Origin: Persicaria tinctoria
Lineage: Eukaryota; Streptophyta; Magnoliopsida; Caryophyllales; Polygonaceae
Length of the DNA stretch: 64,000 nucleotides
Assembly (NCBI GenBank): GCA_037127255.1
Contig: JBANSL010000006.1
Span: forward strand, 84,065,350 to 84,129,349
Reading direction: 5' to 3'
Every line of letters begins with the position of its first letter. Positions within the stretch are counted from its first letter, which is position 1. Shown piece after piece: positions 1-11,959 of the stretch. A program made the position numbers and the translations under genes. The notes below the pieces were generated by a model. It saw only the letters and a program-made list of their open reading frames with translations. It ran no database searches and was not told where the DNA came from.

Positions 1-659
1 AGTGGGTAAAAATAATTAACTTAAAGCCTAACCCCCATTACTCATCATATATGACAGTAGCAAACGATGTCAGCATTAAACTGCTCCCCCTTATTCGATG
101 ACTATACACAAATAATTATGCCCACTACCCCCAACAACCACAAGTTCCACAACCTTAGCTAGACTTATCCACTGCATCATTGCTTACCCATTTACCTCAA
201 CCCTAATCATTTTCATTCTGCCACAGCCATTTGCAAAAAAATAAAGTCCTAGACTTCATTTATAAGAGGGAACCACTAGAGCTTGTTAAAGGCCAGTCAA
301 CTGGAGCAGTCGTGACTTGTTAGAAGAAGAAGATGCGCGCATAAAATGCTGCTTGTCACCATCCTCTACCAAGTAATCAACAAATACAAGAAGGGCTAAA
401 TGCAATCACATAGAGCAAAGAATTGCTAACAGGTTGACATTCACATTCAACAGACAGTTTCTTTTGCTTCTCCATGGAATTCTAAATCTCCAATACGTAG
501 CAGTCATCAGAGTAGATGAATTTCAAGAACACAATTAATGAATAAATGCAGAAACCAATTACAAGAGGAGCAAGGACATTAGAGCATGAAATGAGCGGAG
601 AATTGAGAGTTGAGAGTTGAGAGTGGCACCTCCAAATCGCACACAGAGCGGAGAATAAA
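1..659. other. AT-rich spacer, nothing recognised
   Basis: No open frame with family-like residues, no RNA gene and no element terminus was seen on either strand. The sequence is ordinary AT-rich plant intergenic DNA. The only local feature is a short direct repeat of gagagttga near 603-620. Confidence 0.5.
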
Positions 660-1250
660 GTGATAGTGATACATGTAGCATGCTCTTCATCTCTCGCCAT
701 CTCTCGATCTCAGATATCAGATCTGAGAATCAAAAACACAATCCAAATCGCACCTCCGTTGTCTTCAATCTCCGTTGCTGACATGAAATTGGAGCTTCGT
801 TGTCTTCGATCAGTCCAGATCCGGCGTCTCCTCGTTGCTGCCTTTCGCTCGAAATCCATGAGTTGCGATCGAAACCGCACCGCCGCTGGTGCCGAAATCC
901 ATGAGTTGCGATCGAAACCGCTGCTCGAAACCGCACCGACGATCCTGAAGAAGCCGCCGCTGGTGCCGGTCAAAACCGCACCGCCGAAATCGGAGCCAGA
1001 TCTGGTCCAATTTGGCGTCGGCGTTGGTGCGCTCGACAGGAGGAGTGGAGGTGGTCGGGAGTGACGTCAGAGGAGCGGAGGTGACAGGAAGAGGAGCGGA
1101 AGAGGGATGAGGGAACGACCTCGTTTGGAGGATACGTGACCATCTCTCGCCATCTCTCGATCTCAGATCTGAGATCTGAGATCCCCAAATCTGGCCACGA
1201 ACGGCGTCGGGAGGACGAGCGGGGAGGGAGAGGATGAAATAAATTCAGAG
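660..1250. repeat. GC-rich block with short direct repeats
   Basis: A GC-rich block in an AT-rich setting. The phrase atccatgagttgcgatcgaa occurs twice (near 857 and 897), and a stretch reading ctctcgatctcagat is found near 702 and again near 1153, the latter followed by repeated gatctgagat. Several frames stay open across it, but only because it has few stop codons; none gives a recognisable protein. Its make-up resembles the GC-rich inner ends of the MULE-like element at 16.0 and 23.4 kb, so it may be the end of a related element. That link is inference. Confidence 0.35.
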
Positions 1251-1375
1251 AAAAGTGGGGGTGGGCAAGCTGGGGTAAGCACTAGGGTTGATGTATACTT
1301 TTCTAATTTTTAAAAAGTGTGTATATTTTGCTAATTTGGCCAAAATTTGTGCCTTCGGCGCAAATTTTCTCTTGA

Positions 1376-1943
1376 TTGTTTTCTTTTGAGGGGCGTTATG
1401 GTCCTTTCTGCCTCTGTTTCCTCTCCCCACCGCCTCTGCTTTTCCTTCAGTCCTTCTCTTTCTCCTCCTCCTCCGTCGATGTTCCAATCCTCCTGCTCAC
1501 CTCCTGTTCCGTTCCTCGTGGTCACCTTCTCCCTCCTTCCCACCTCCTGCTTCGTTCTTCCTCTTCCCCGCCTTGCTTTCTTCCTCCCTCGTGTGTTTTC
1601 CTGCTCGTCTCCCTCTGGTATCTTCGTCTCTTTCTTCTCCTTCTTCTTCATCTCGGCGCTCCTTCGCAGGTCCTTCTCTCCATCTCGGTCGGCCCTCTCG
1701 CCTTCTGCAACCGTTCTCCCTATCTTCTCTTCTCCAGGTGGTCGACTAGGCTTGGAATTTTGGGTTCAGGGTTCGAATTAGGCTTGGCAGATGATGAATT
1801 GTGGTCATCGACTGGGTTGGGAACATCTTTCGATCAAGTTCACCGTCTTTGTTGCTATGGTCGATTGGGCTGGGCATGTCGGGTTTAGGGTTCGGTTGTG
1901 GTGGTTGACTGTGCTGATTCCAATCCACCCAAACGATCCGGCC
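1376..1943 (+). promoter_or_regulatory. CT-rich leader upstream of the S11 fragment
   Basis: A pyrimidine-rich tract (mostly ctcctt and ccttctc runs) ends directly before the ATG of the ribosomal S11-like fragment at 1944. CT-rich leaders are usual for plant ribosomal-protein genes, so this may be the original 5' region carried along with the gene piece. The long frames through it are side effects of base composition and are not annotated. Confidence 0.35.
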
Positions 1944-2325
<382 letters not shown>

Positions 2326-2331
2326 AAGGTC

Positions 2332-3039
2332 TTCATCTTTCTCTCTCTGTTTGGTTTGATGATTTGATTCATGTACCTTAGCAATTAGAGATTGGAAATG
2401 CAAGTAGGATTCATGTAGCTTAGAAATTAGAGATTGGAAATGCAATTAGAGAGGCAATGTCCATTGGGCGAATATCAGTGTATTTGGAAATGCAATTAAG
2501 GTTTCCTGTACCTCTTAAACCTTGTAGTTCTGCATTTGACTGTGTACACAATTTGTAAAACAATGGCGGGAATATTGCTATTAGTACCACGTCCAAATTT
2601 CAATTAAAGCATTTCTTAGAAATTTTGAAATTCAAGCTAACTTGCTGCTCACTGCAGTGGTTCTCTTAGTTTGGTCTTTGATCATGTGGTTTGTCATTCA
2701 ATGCAAGTTAGTTTTTAGATTTTATGAAACAAATGTTTCCCTTTTATTTGCCTCATATAACTTTGCAATAGTAACTTTTCATGCATTTCCTATCTCATTT
2801 CATTTAACACATTAAACAAATGGATACCACCCATGTTAGAGTTTTTAATTTGTTAATGGAAATAACCTGTAACAATATTTGAAGTTATACTCACGCGGTA
2901 GGTGTCATTTGTTTAACTAGCTAATTTTGGGTGAACTGTGTAGGGTCTGATCAATCTCCTAACCAATTAAGCAGGCATTCATCAAGCAAAAAACTGTCTT
3001 AGTAGAAATCAGTTGCTTAATGCAGTTGTTTCTACAAGA
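2332..3039. other. Spacer between two captured gene pieces
   Basis: AT-rich DNA with no convincing exon. Near 2375-2440 a short unit (agcttagaaattagagattggaaatgc, in slightly varied form) is repeated. It probably represents intron or flanking sequence of the captured genes. Confidence 0.35.
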
Positions 3040-3746
3040 GTACGCAAGGATCGGATGAAGCTGTCATTTGATGTTGTTTTTATGTTGACTTATATGGGCT
3101 ATGTGGTTTTCCATGAAACTTCTATCAGGAAAGGGAATCACGCTTATCTGGTATTATTTCTCGCCTGATTCTTATATTTATGTAACTTGTTTAAAATAAT
3201 TTTGTTATGTTTGCATAAAGACGGTACCCCCATTAGTTTAAAAACAGAAGAGGAACGCATCTTAAAGTGTTTAAATGCTTCAATTGCAAGGAGAACATCT
3301 CTGGTACTTTAGAGTTTTACTCAATCTGTTTGTGTCCTCGAATGAATACGCATTACATCGATGCAGTTCCTAAGATTTTTATTCGCAATTGGTATGATTA
3401 ACAGGGTGTGAGACCAGGACGTTTCGCGAGAATGGCCTGAATGTAACAAAGGCAGAGATATTGACAAGTGGGGATTTGGCCGCACACATCTTCTATGTGA
3501 CGGATTTCAGAGGGCTTCCTCCCGGGTAACAAGACCATTGACAACGTCAGGGAGAGGATCGGTTCAAGTAGCTTGAAAGTGAAGGAACTGCCCTTAGCTA
3601 ACCAGCAGAAGGCTAAAGAAGGAGCAAGCATCCTCGGGGCCATCTTGGTATCGCTTGGAAGCATTGTAAGTAAGAATCTATCTAATTCGGGTTGGATCAG
3701 GTCAGACTCTTCAATAGCTGGTGGTGTGACGGATTTTAACCATTGA
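3040..3746 (+). pseudogene. ACT-domain repeat (ACR-type) gene fragment
   Basis: Two exons of an ACT-domain repeat protein, a plant family related to the regulatory part of GlnD. Exon A (about 3040-3150) reads RKDRMKLSFDVVFMLTYMGY followed by VVFHETSI, matching the family pattern DRPKLLFD...LTDM.YVVFHA, and ends at a GT. Exon B (3405-3746) follows an AG acceptor and reads TRTFRENGLNVTKAEILTSG then DLAAHIFYVTDFRG, the start of another ACT domain. After PPG it shifts frame by one base and continues NKTIDNVRERIG, ending in the family-like tail SIVSKNLSNSGWIRSDSS and a stop at 3744. The frameshift and missing 5' exons make it a pseudogene. I infer that it travelled with the S11 piece inside a Helitron. 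Confidence 0.8.
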
Positions 3747-4163
3747 GAATTAAGGTAGCAGCAAACTCAATTGTGCAGGTGTCAAGTGTATGAGTGTGAA
3801 AAAGAGGGCAACTAAATGAAAAGAGCAGATGAACGAACTTGTTTGTCTGCTATGCCAAAGCGAAGCACGAAGAAAAGAAGTCGAGAAGGAGTTGAAAACG
3901 AGGGAGCATGATGTTGCGATGCCTCTTCCCACATCACCTTGCTTCAAGTTTTCACTTACGATTCAGCATGGCATACGATTTTAGAATGTGTATAAAGATG
4001 CTTAAATCATAGAACTGATCAAATCCAGGTTTAGGTCAGATATTTTTTGGCCTTTGCATACATTTTATTTCTGCATTTGCAACCAACAAACTGAGTCATA
4101 AGTTGATGAAACAATTCTTCTTCACCCTAAGGGTCGCGCGCAAAGCGCGCACAACCTTCCTAG

Positions 4164-4665
4164 TATTACAAAAAATGTGAAAAGATATTAAAAGACAAAC
4201 CTTTAATACCCTATAATATTTTAATCCAACGGCCCCCACTTTTTTACAATCATGTTACTCACACCAACGGGGATATATGTTGAAAGAGTCGGGCCCACCA
4301 TTTCCCAACGGGGGTGACTGTGTGAGGGAGCTTTATGCGGACGAAACCGCTGGTAAAAATATGCTACGGTTTCAGCCGTTGGTATTCAACCGTGGGTAAA
4401 CACGATGATTCCAGTAGTAATTAGTGCTTTTGCAACTTATGAATTTAGCCTTGCATTCGGACCCATTGGAATGTAGGGAAATTATTTCAAGTTGTCCTGA
4501 TCGAGATGAGATCTGCAACAACAAAAATGTAAATTTTGAATGAAATACTAAGAAATACACAGAACAAAATAGACTTTAGAGGACAGTCGGTAGTTAGCTA
4601 ATTAAGCATCCAAGGACGTACTAACAAGTTATTGGGAAAGCATATCGCATCATTAATGGAAAAGT
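4164..4665. other. AT-rich spacer before the copia element
   Basis: No coding or RNA feature recognised. The segment lies between the Helitron end and the copia target duplication. Confidence 0.5.
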
Positions 4666-4670
4666 TGGTG

Positions 4671-4923
4671 TGAAGGAATTGATGAAGGTTTCATTGATCA
4701 TCGAGCTATGTGAGCTCAGATGATGTTCATCAATGGAGACGGAGGAGAGGGAAATTTGTGTAACAGATTCTTGATTATTCACAAAATGAGTGTACAGAAG
4801 CTTTTATATTGGGCTTTACATGTATGTGCCTAATCATATACAATTTGTCTAAGCCCACTCAGCCTTGTAACAAACAGACCCACTTACTAACAAACTAACA
4901 AACTCGGTCTCTCCATTCCAACT
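4671..4923 (-). repeat. Copia 3' LTR
   Basis: A 253-bp LTR. It begins (plus strand) tgaaggaattgatgaagg and ends ctccattccaac; the outer LTR ends in ca at 14743, while the last base here has changed or been lost at the purine tract. It differs from the other LTR at a few scattered positions, which indicates some age. Confidence 0.9.
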
Positions 4924-4936
4924 CCCCTCTTCAAGC

Positions 4937-7900
4937 TCAAGGAGGGTCTGCGATTCCGAGCTTGCTCATCAATGGAGGGAACGAAGGACCAGGTAGAGGC
5001 TTAGTAAGGACATCAGAGATCTGATCTCTAGTGGAAACATGACGAAGAGCAATCAGGCCCTCCAGGACCTTCTCTCGCACATAGTGACGGTCAAGTTCGA
5101 CATGTTTTGTCCGCTCGTGAAAGACGGGATTTCTGGCAATGTGTATTGCGGCTTGATTTTCACACTTCACTGGTATTGGCTTGATCGTAGAGACCCCCAA
5201 TTCAGCTAAGAGCCTTGTTAACCATGCCAATTCAGTGCACACCCTTCGAATTGATCGATATTCTGCTTCCGCGGACGACAATGAGACTGTGTTTTGCTTC
5301 TTCGATTTCCATGAGATGAGGCTTCCTCCCAGGAGTACGATATAACCAATCACTGAGCGTCGATTAAGTGGGCATGATGCCCAATCCGCATCACAGTAAG
5401 CCTGAAGCTTAAAATCATCACTGCGTTATAGGAACAGGGATTTATGTTGCGTGCCACTGAGATACTTCATTGTTCTCAATGCTGCTTCAAGATGTTTCAC
5501 ACGAGGGCTCTTCATGAATTGACTGAGGAATTGCACTGCAAAACATATGTCTGGACGTGTATGAGTAATAAAATTCAACTTTCCCACCAATTTCCTATAC
5601 ACAGTGGGATTGCTTATCAAATCTCCTCCATCAACTGTCAATCTGGTCTCTGTTAACAATGGACTGTTGACTGGTGTACAGTTTGCACAATCAAACTCAG
5701 TCAAAGTGTCTTGGATGAAACATTTTTGACTGATGAAGATGCCCTCTTCATTGTGAACAAATTCCATACCCAAAAACAAATTCAGCTGCCCAAGGTCTTT
5801 GATTCAAAATTTAGCATTTACAAATCCTTTGATGTGGCTCATTTCCTCCAAATCGTTCCCTGTCATGAGAATGTCGTCTACATATACAGCCACATATGTG
5901 ACTTTGTCTATGTCATGCTTTATGAATAATGAATAATCGTTCAAGGATTGGACATAACCTTTGAATTGAAGACCATGAGATAGCTTAGCATACCATTGTC
6001 GTGATGCTTGGTTGAGTCCGTACAATGATTTCTTCAAGAGACATACATGGCCTGGTACTGCAGTCATGCCTTGTGGGATGCTCATGTATACTGTTTCATG
6101 AAGATCACCGTGTAAGAACGCATTATTCACGTCCAATTGTAGCAATGACCATATGTTTTTAGCTGCAAATGCAACCAATGCACGGACTGTTGTCATCTTG
6201 ACAACTGGAGAGAAAGTCTTAGTGCAGTCGATCCCCTCCCTCTAGGTGAAGCCTCTCACTACTAAACGAGCCTTATACCTCTCTACTGACCCATCTGCTT
6301 TAAGTTTGATTTTATAAACCCAACGACAACCGATGGGACGAGCACCTCTTGGCAAAGGAACAATTTGCCAAGTGTTGTTTAATTCCAGGGCTTTGAACTC
6401 ATCTCTCATAGCACTATCCCAGACAGAAAACTGACAAGCCTCTTGATAAGTTTGTGGCTCATGAAAAGGCAAAACTGACGAGAGATTGTCAGATCCCAAT
6501 TGGAGAGTACTGGTGATGGTATGACAACAATACATAGGGTGCTCAGCAACATGATTGCAAACATAGTCATGAAGATAAGCAGGAGGATGAGAAGTTCTGG
6601 CTGATCGATGAGGAGAAACAGGTAATGTAGGAGGATCTGGTGAGGATGAAGGGGTGGGTTGGTGAGGGAGGACATCATTATTGTCATAATGAACAATCAA
6701 TGGATTGGGAGGCCACATTGATGTAGAAGAAGCTGCATCTTTATATGGTAATTTGTCTTCAAAAAGCACTGCATCTCTTGAAACCTCCACTTTGTGACTG
6801 TCCAAATTCAACACTTTATACCCCTTGGCCCCTATAAGAAAACATAGGAAGACACATGGAGATCCACGGGACATGAACTTGTGACGACCTTGCTTAAGTG
6901 TTGAGCAGTAGCACAAGCACCCAAACCTCCTGAGAGTTGTATAACCTGGTTTTCTGTTGCACAAGACTTCAAAAGGACTCTTCTGTTGCAATACTTTGCT
7001 AGGGAGTCTATTAATTATGTGAACTGCTGTCAAGACAGCCTTTCCCCAATACTTTAGGGGTAACTTGGATTGAAAAAGCAAAGCTCTAGCAACCTCCAAA
7101 ATGTACATGTGTTTCCTTTCCACACTACCATTTTGTTGAGGAGTTGCCACACAAGACGTGTGATGAACAATTCCTTTGCTCTGAAAAAATTCAGAGGAAG
7201 CTTTATTCAGTCCAAGTTCTTGAGCATTGTCTGTCCTGATGGCCAAGATCTTGCTCTCAAACTGTGTTTCAACCATTGCAACAAACATCTTGATCACTGC
7301 TAAAGTATTTCCTTTGCAACTTATCAAATGAATCCAGGTGCATCTACTAAAGTCATCAACAATGGTAACAAAATATCTATTGCCATTGTAGGTGTGGACT
7401 TGAAAGGGTCCCCACACATCAATATGTAGCAATTGAAAGGGTCTAACAGTAGCAATACTACTTTTAGAAAAGGACAAACGATGTTGCCTTGCCCTTGCAC
7501 AGATATCACAAGGAGATATAGTGTATATATCAGGTAAATGAGGAAACAAACAAGCCAGCTTGGGACCAGTTAAATGGCCAAGACGAGTATGCCACGTCTG
7601 AGCATTTATTACAGCAGTAGCAACAGAGTGAGTAGCATGAGATAGAGCCATCACTTCTGCAACCTTCTTCTCCAGAAAATACAAGCCCCTCTCACATCTT
7701 CCAAGCCTGAGAGGTCTCTGACCCTACACATTCTGTAAGAAACACATATGTGGTGTGAACAAAACTGATCTCCCAGTGTCCTTTATCGGTCTACCAATCG
7801 AGAGCAAGTTGCACTTGAAGTAAGGAACATACAAAACATCATTCAAGTGCAAACTGTTACCCAGATGAATGCTGCCCATGGTATCTACTAGCAAAAAAGA

Positions 7901-9148
7901 ACCAGTAGGCAAAGTCACTTAGAAATGCCTCTTGATTGGCACACAATTGGTGAATTTAGAGATATCAGTACACATGTGGCTATTTGCTCCTGTGTCCAGT
8001 ATCCAATTATGGGAAAAACAAGCAACAGAAGAAATACCTACGAAGCCAGCAAATTCTGTGTTGGTGCTAGACATTGCATCTCTACTTCTTTGATCTGAAA
8101 TGTTCAACATGTCCAGAAGTTGAGCGTACTGAGCATGAGTGAGTTCAGGAACAACACTCCCTCCAGCCTCATTAGTAACCTGAGCTGCCACTTTCTTCCC
8201 TCGTATGCCTTTCTTCGGAAAACCATGGATAAAATAGCATTTATTCACCTCATAATTTGTCTTCTTGCAATGAGTGCAGTACATGCCCGACTTCTTGATT
8301 TGCGATTGAGTATCAGCTCTTTTGAACTGATCATTCCCTCTTTGAGCTTCAACGTTGAATGAAGTCAGATCTCCACCGGAGCGGGTGATACTTTTGTACT
8401 CTTGCTGTGCTTCCTCTTGTGAAATCATAGAGTAAGCCAGAGCAACAGTCGGCAGTGGTCACATCATCAAGATTGAGCTCCTAGCTGGTAGGTAACTCTC
8501 ATTCAAACCAAGGAGGAATTGCATTAGCTTTTGTTCATCCTGGAATTTGACATTATCTGGCCCAGCTCCACATGTGCACGGTTGAGCCTTGCGTAGATTA
8601 TCATATTCCTCCCACAGAGTCTTCAATTTGTTGAAATAAGAAGCAACAGTAGCAGTACCTTGAGTAAACGAACCTAGATCCCTTTGTAGAGAGAACATAT
8701 GAGTTCTGTTGACGAGGCCAAAGCGAGACTCAAGATCCTCCCAGATCTCTTTGGCGGTGCTAGCATACATGACGCTGCTCCGGATTTCAGGATCTAGATC
8801 ATTGTGCAACCAGGCAATCACCATATCGTTGCATCTGTCCCAGATCTCTGCCCGGGGATCATTGTCTGCAGGTCGGGGAAGTAAGCCATTGATGAAGCAG
8901 ACCTTGTTCTTCGCACTAAGAGCAATCTTAGCTACCCTCCTCCATTTCGCGAAATTCTTGCCATCGAAAGGTGTAGCGACGATCGAGAGACCAGGATGGT
9001 CACTCGAATGAAGGAACAACGGATCTGTGTTCTCAATCACTACCCTGGTTTCAGTTTCAGGCGCTATTAGATCGAGAGATCTAAAAAAATTGAACGAAGT
9101 GGAAGATGATTTAGCAAGTTTTAGATGCGGAAAATGAATCAGGACCAA
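4937..9148 (-). pseudogene. Copia gag-pol polyprotein, six nonsense codons
   Basis: One continuous frame encodes the whole polyprotein. From the 5' end: gag (9148-8459; UBN2-like, with WRRVAKIALSAKNK); a degenerate zinc knuckle CTHCKKTNYEVNKC in which the usual His is Tyr (near 8280-8240); protease WILDTGANSH (near 8010); GAG-pre-integrase WHTRLGH; integrase with DVWGPF, RTDNAQE and [10 protein letters not shown] with [12 protein letters not shown] and YVDD (near 5885); and RNase H with SSAEAEYRS and [11 protein letters not shown], ending at 4937. In-frame stops occur at 8459 (TGA), 7919 (TAA), 7724 (TAG), 6242 (TAG, where the family has GFTQREG), 5804 (TGA) and 5426 (TAA). No frameshift is needed. 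The element is therefore dead but little rearranged, and the stops fit point mutation. Confidence 0.95.
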
Positions 9149-9150
9149 TC

Positions 9151-9165
9151 ACTGCTCTGATACCA
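9151..9165 (-). other. Copia primer-binding site (initiator tRNA-Met)
   Basis: Minus strand TGGTATCAGAGCAGT, directly inside the 5' LTR, complementary to the 3' end of initiator tRNA-Met as in most plant copia elements. Confidence 0.9.
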
Positions 9166-9238
9166 TGAAGGAATTGAAGAAGGTTTGATTGATCATCGAG
9201 CTATGTGAGCTCAGATGATGTTCATCAATGGAGACAGA
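9166..9238 (-). repeat. Copia 5' LTR, inner part
   Basis: Matches the inner part of the 3' LTR (4671 onward) up to gagacaga, where the CACTA element was inserted. The last three bases (AGA, 9236-9238) are one copy of the CACTA target duplication. Confidence 0.9.
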
Positions 9239-9255
9239 CACTACTAGAAATTTGT

Positions 9256-9560
9256 TATTTAACATCGGTTAATAGCCGATGTCTTTCAAAAAAAAAATCG
9301 ATGTCTATGTGGGGGATGGAAAAAGTCAAAAGTTTTTCACATCGGCCAGAACCCGATGTCTTTGTATGTTATAACATCGTTTACATTTTTAAATCCGATG
9401 TCTTTGTTATCCTATAACATCGATTATAAAATATAACCGATGTTATAACGTACAAAGACATCGGCTATCACCCGATGTTAAACAGTTTTGACTTTTTACA
9501 TCCCCCACATAGACATCGATTTTGTTTTTTGAAAGACATCGGCTATTACCCGATGTGAAA
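9256..9560. repeat. CACTA subterminal repeats, left
   Basis: Repeated ACATCGG and CCGATGT motifs spaced about 15-40 bp, with partly mirrored longer blocks (tccccca...catagacatcg near 9300 and 9510). Similar motifs occur at the right end (14415-14545). Confidence 0.85.
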
Positions 9561-9592
9561 TGACATATTTGCGTTTTTTTTAATTATTATCG

Positions 9593-9663
9593 TAGCCTAT
9601 GCGGGATTTGAACCAGCATCTTTGCGTTTTAATGCAATGCTCTACCATTTGAGCTAATAGGCT
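9593..9663 (-). tRNA. tRNA-like sequence (probable tRNA pseudogene)
   Basis: Read on the minus strand: a 7-bp acceptor stem AGCCTAT/ATAGGCT pairs perfectly; TA follows; the D arm is GCTC AAATGGTA GAGC; the T arm is GCTGG TTCAAAT CCCGC with one mismatch; the discriminator is A. The anticodon arm (TTGCA...CGCAA around TTAAAA) has an A-C mismatch and a loop one base short, so no anticodon can be assigned safely. It sits directly inside the left subterminal repeats of the CACTA element. The good acceptor, D and T arms point to a real tRNA origin, and the short anticodon loop suggests it is no longer a working tRNA. Confidence 0.65.
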
Positions 9664-9849
9664 TTAAATTAGATTGAAAGTTCTTACATATATAATATAG
9701 CAAAAAGAGCATGTAAAACCAAGTGCCAAATACATGATCATATATGAACCTATATATAACTATAAACCTGTAGAGGATGCAATGGAGCATGCCCAACACC
9801 ATTAGCCAAAGTGAATCAACAAAATAAAAACATCCCGAATAAACAAAAC

Positions 9850-10700
9850 CGGCATACCTACGGCCTTGATCATTGAAGTCTCTCTCCTTGGCAATTAGAG
9901 CATTAATGATCAACCGAAGTAGAAGCTCTGCACCAGATGCACTGTTCATCTTTCTCGAATGAATCTTCAAGATGTCAAAACGTGAATGCAAAGGTAATAG
10001 ACAAAAAATGAAGGTAAAATAGCCAATAAAAGATTACCAATGACTAAATCTTATACCATCATCAACACACATGAAGCCAGATATGACGACGTAACGACAG
10101 AAAACAATTCAGCAAAGTCTAGCACTCTAGCTTTCAGCAACTGTACATGGTTTCTGAGAAAGAGGAAATAGAAAGCAAAGTCTTACGTACTTAGGAGTAA
10201 AATCAAATATATTATGTTATTAAATTCAGGTTGGATGTTTTTTTTGTATAATCACATTAGAAGGTTCATTTGGTGTAAGTATGCATTGTAATTGTAAGGT
10301 TCTGAAAAAGAAGAAAACATAAAAACTTACAGCAGAAAGAAAGAAAGGAAGGAAGAAGGCAAACAGGGTAAATAAGGCAAAACAACCACAAAGGAAATGA
10401 TTTTATATTATGCAAAAGTTGATAAATGTGTTTGAATTTCATTAATTTGATCAATAAACTCCCACCTCTATACACCTTAAAACTACCACTTTAAAAAGAA
10501 CAAAAGCTTATCTTGTTCAAAATCACAAAACCCCAAAGTAATAGGAAAAAAAGTGCAAGAAAGAAAGAGATCATATATCCAGGCAAACTCATGGTCAGGG
10601 ATGACAGACTTCCTCGATATATGTTCAACATTAGAAGAAACCAAATCCATGTTCCTTGCCCGGAAGGAATCTACAGAACCGGCTAGAAATACTTTCAACT
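9850..10700 (-). other. Exon-like segments in the CACTA body, unidentified
   Basis: Two minus-strand stretches look like exons. Around 9945-9855, RKMNSASGAELLLRLIINAL continues IAKERDFNDQGR and ends at a GT. Around 10695-10555, VFLAGSVDSFRARNMDLVSS continues NVEHISRKS. I do not recognise either. They lie on the same strand as the ferritin exon, so they may be parts of captured host genes; no splicing scheme can be proven from sequence alone. Confidence 0.3.
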
Positions 10701-11254
10701 AGTTTACATTATTAACTAATGTTTCCTTGGCATAATTAAATGAGCAGCTAAGTTAAAACAAGTAAAAACAACACTAATGCTTATTCAAAGATCAACCAAA
10801 CTATTATTTCTAAATTCTTCAAGCTCTCTAATTAGTAACTAGCCAACCCGTGCATTCCAAATATTGAGCACTGAATAGAACTTCCTCGGCGTCTTATAGC
10901 CCTTGTTGGATAAGTTGATCCTTCTAACCAATTAGTTCTAACTTGTATCAATAGGTTTAGAGGGAGTGGAAAATCCTACTTGCCTTTCAGGATCAAAGTA
11001 AAGCAACATAAAGAGAGGCAAGTTCCAGGTTAAGGTAGGAAATTCATCATAAATTGAAGCTACTCAATCCTAAAATCTACCCGATTATACTCAATAAGGA
11101 CAAAGTAATTCAAGTCATATTGTTTGAGTACAAACTCTAAGAATAAAAACCTGATACTAAGACAGAAATCATTTGTATGGTCATAAGAAATCCCTTGCAC
11201 ACAGAATCTCAATCAACTCTAAGAATAAAAACCTGAACACGTATTTTTGAGACA

Positions 11255-11357
11255 TGCTAACAGATGATCTCAAATGCTCAAGCTGCCTCCTTGCTCATTC
11301 AGAAACTCTCCCTCAACAAATTCTTGCAGATGGACATCATTGTTCTTGTCAGCCACC
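11255..11357 (-). pseudogene. Ferritin exon fragment
   Basis: On the minus strand, after an AG acceptor (accacag), the frame reads VADKNNDVHLQEFVEGEFLN then EQ. This matches the helix-D region of plant ferritins (family pattern VA..NNDVQLADF.E.EFL.EQVEAIKKIS). Just after EQ a base appears to be lost; the shifted frame reads EA and soon meets a stop. Only this exon of ferritin was found. It lies within the CACTA element and was presumably captured. Ferritin itself is a plastid iron-storage 24-mer; this piece cannot make one. Confidence 0.75.
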
Positions 11358-11959
11358 TGTGGTACAAAGATTCAAGAACAGGCATCGGAATGAATGCTTC
11401 CATATCCAACAAAAAAAGCAAAATCTAGATGATGGCAGACAGAAAATCTTACACTATACAAGTTCAGGAGTTTCTCATTTACAAGCTTATCTAGTGATAA
11501 TGCAATTCCATTGCTGCAATAGATCAAGGGAGAAATCATATCAGGATTCTATTAATAGTTATGAGTATCAGAATAAAATTCTCTATATGTTTCACCAAGT
11601 TATGATGTTCCATGAATTCTTCTTTACCAAAGAAATAGAGACTCAGACACAAATTCAGCCATTTTAAACAACAATACCAGTAATTCCTTCAAGGATTAAA
11701 ACACTAATAATGTTAAACTTCCATGAAAACGCAGCAACAGAGCTACAAAGATTATTCTGAAAATGTGCAAGCATAAGAATGAATCAAGAGTAACACTGAA
11801 AATACTATAGATATTCAATATGTTGCACCCACTATAGATCAAACATTAAAACAAATACAAAGCTACATAAGTAGATATCTCTTCATTCTAGCCTTCAATC
11901 ATTGAAGGAAAAGCTGTTCACAAACACATAAAAAAAAAGTCACTTGAGTTAAAAAAGAT

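Noticed and set aside
1347..1888. Long Ser/Leu/Pro-rich open frames on both strands
   Set aside because: They are produced by the pyrimidine-rich leader tract; no family pattern and no consistent codon use.
11552..11575. Plus-strand EYQNK phrase similar to a ferritin motif
   Set aside because: The ferritin exon next to it is on the minus strand; the phrase is short and has no supporting residues around it.
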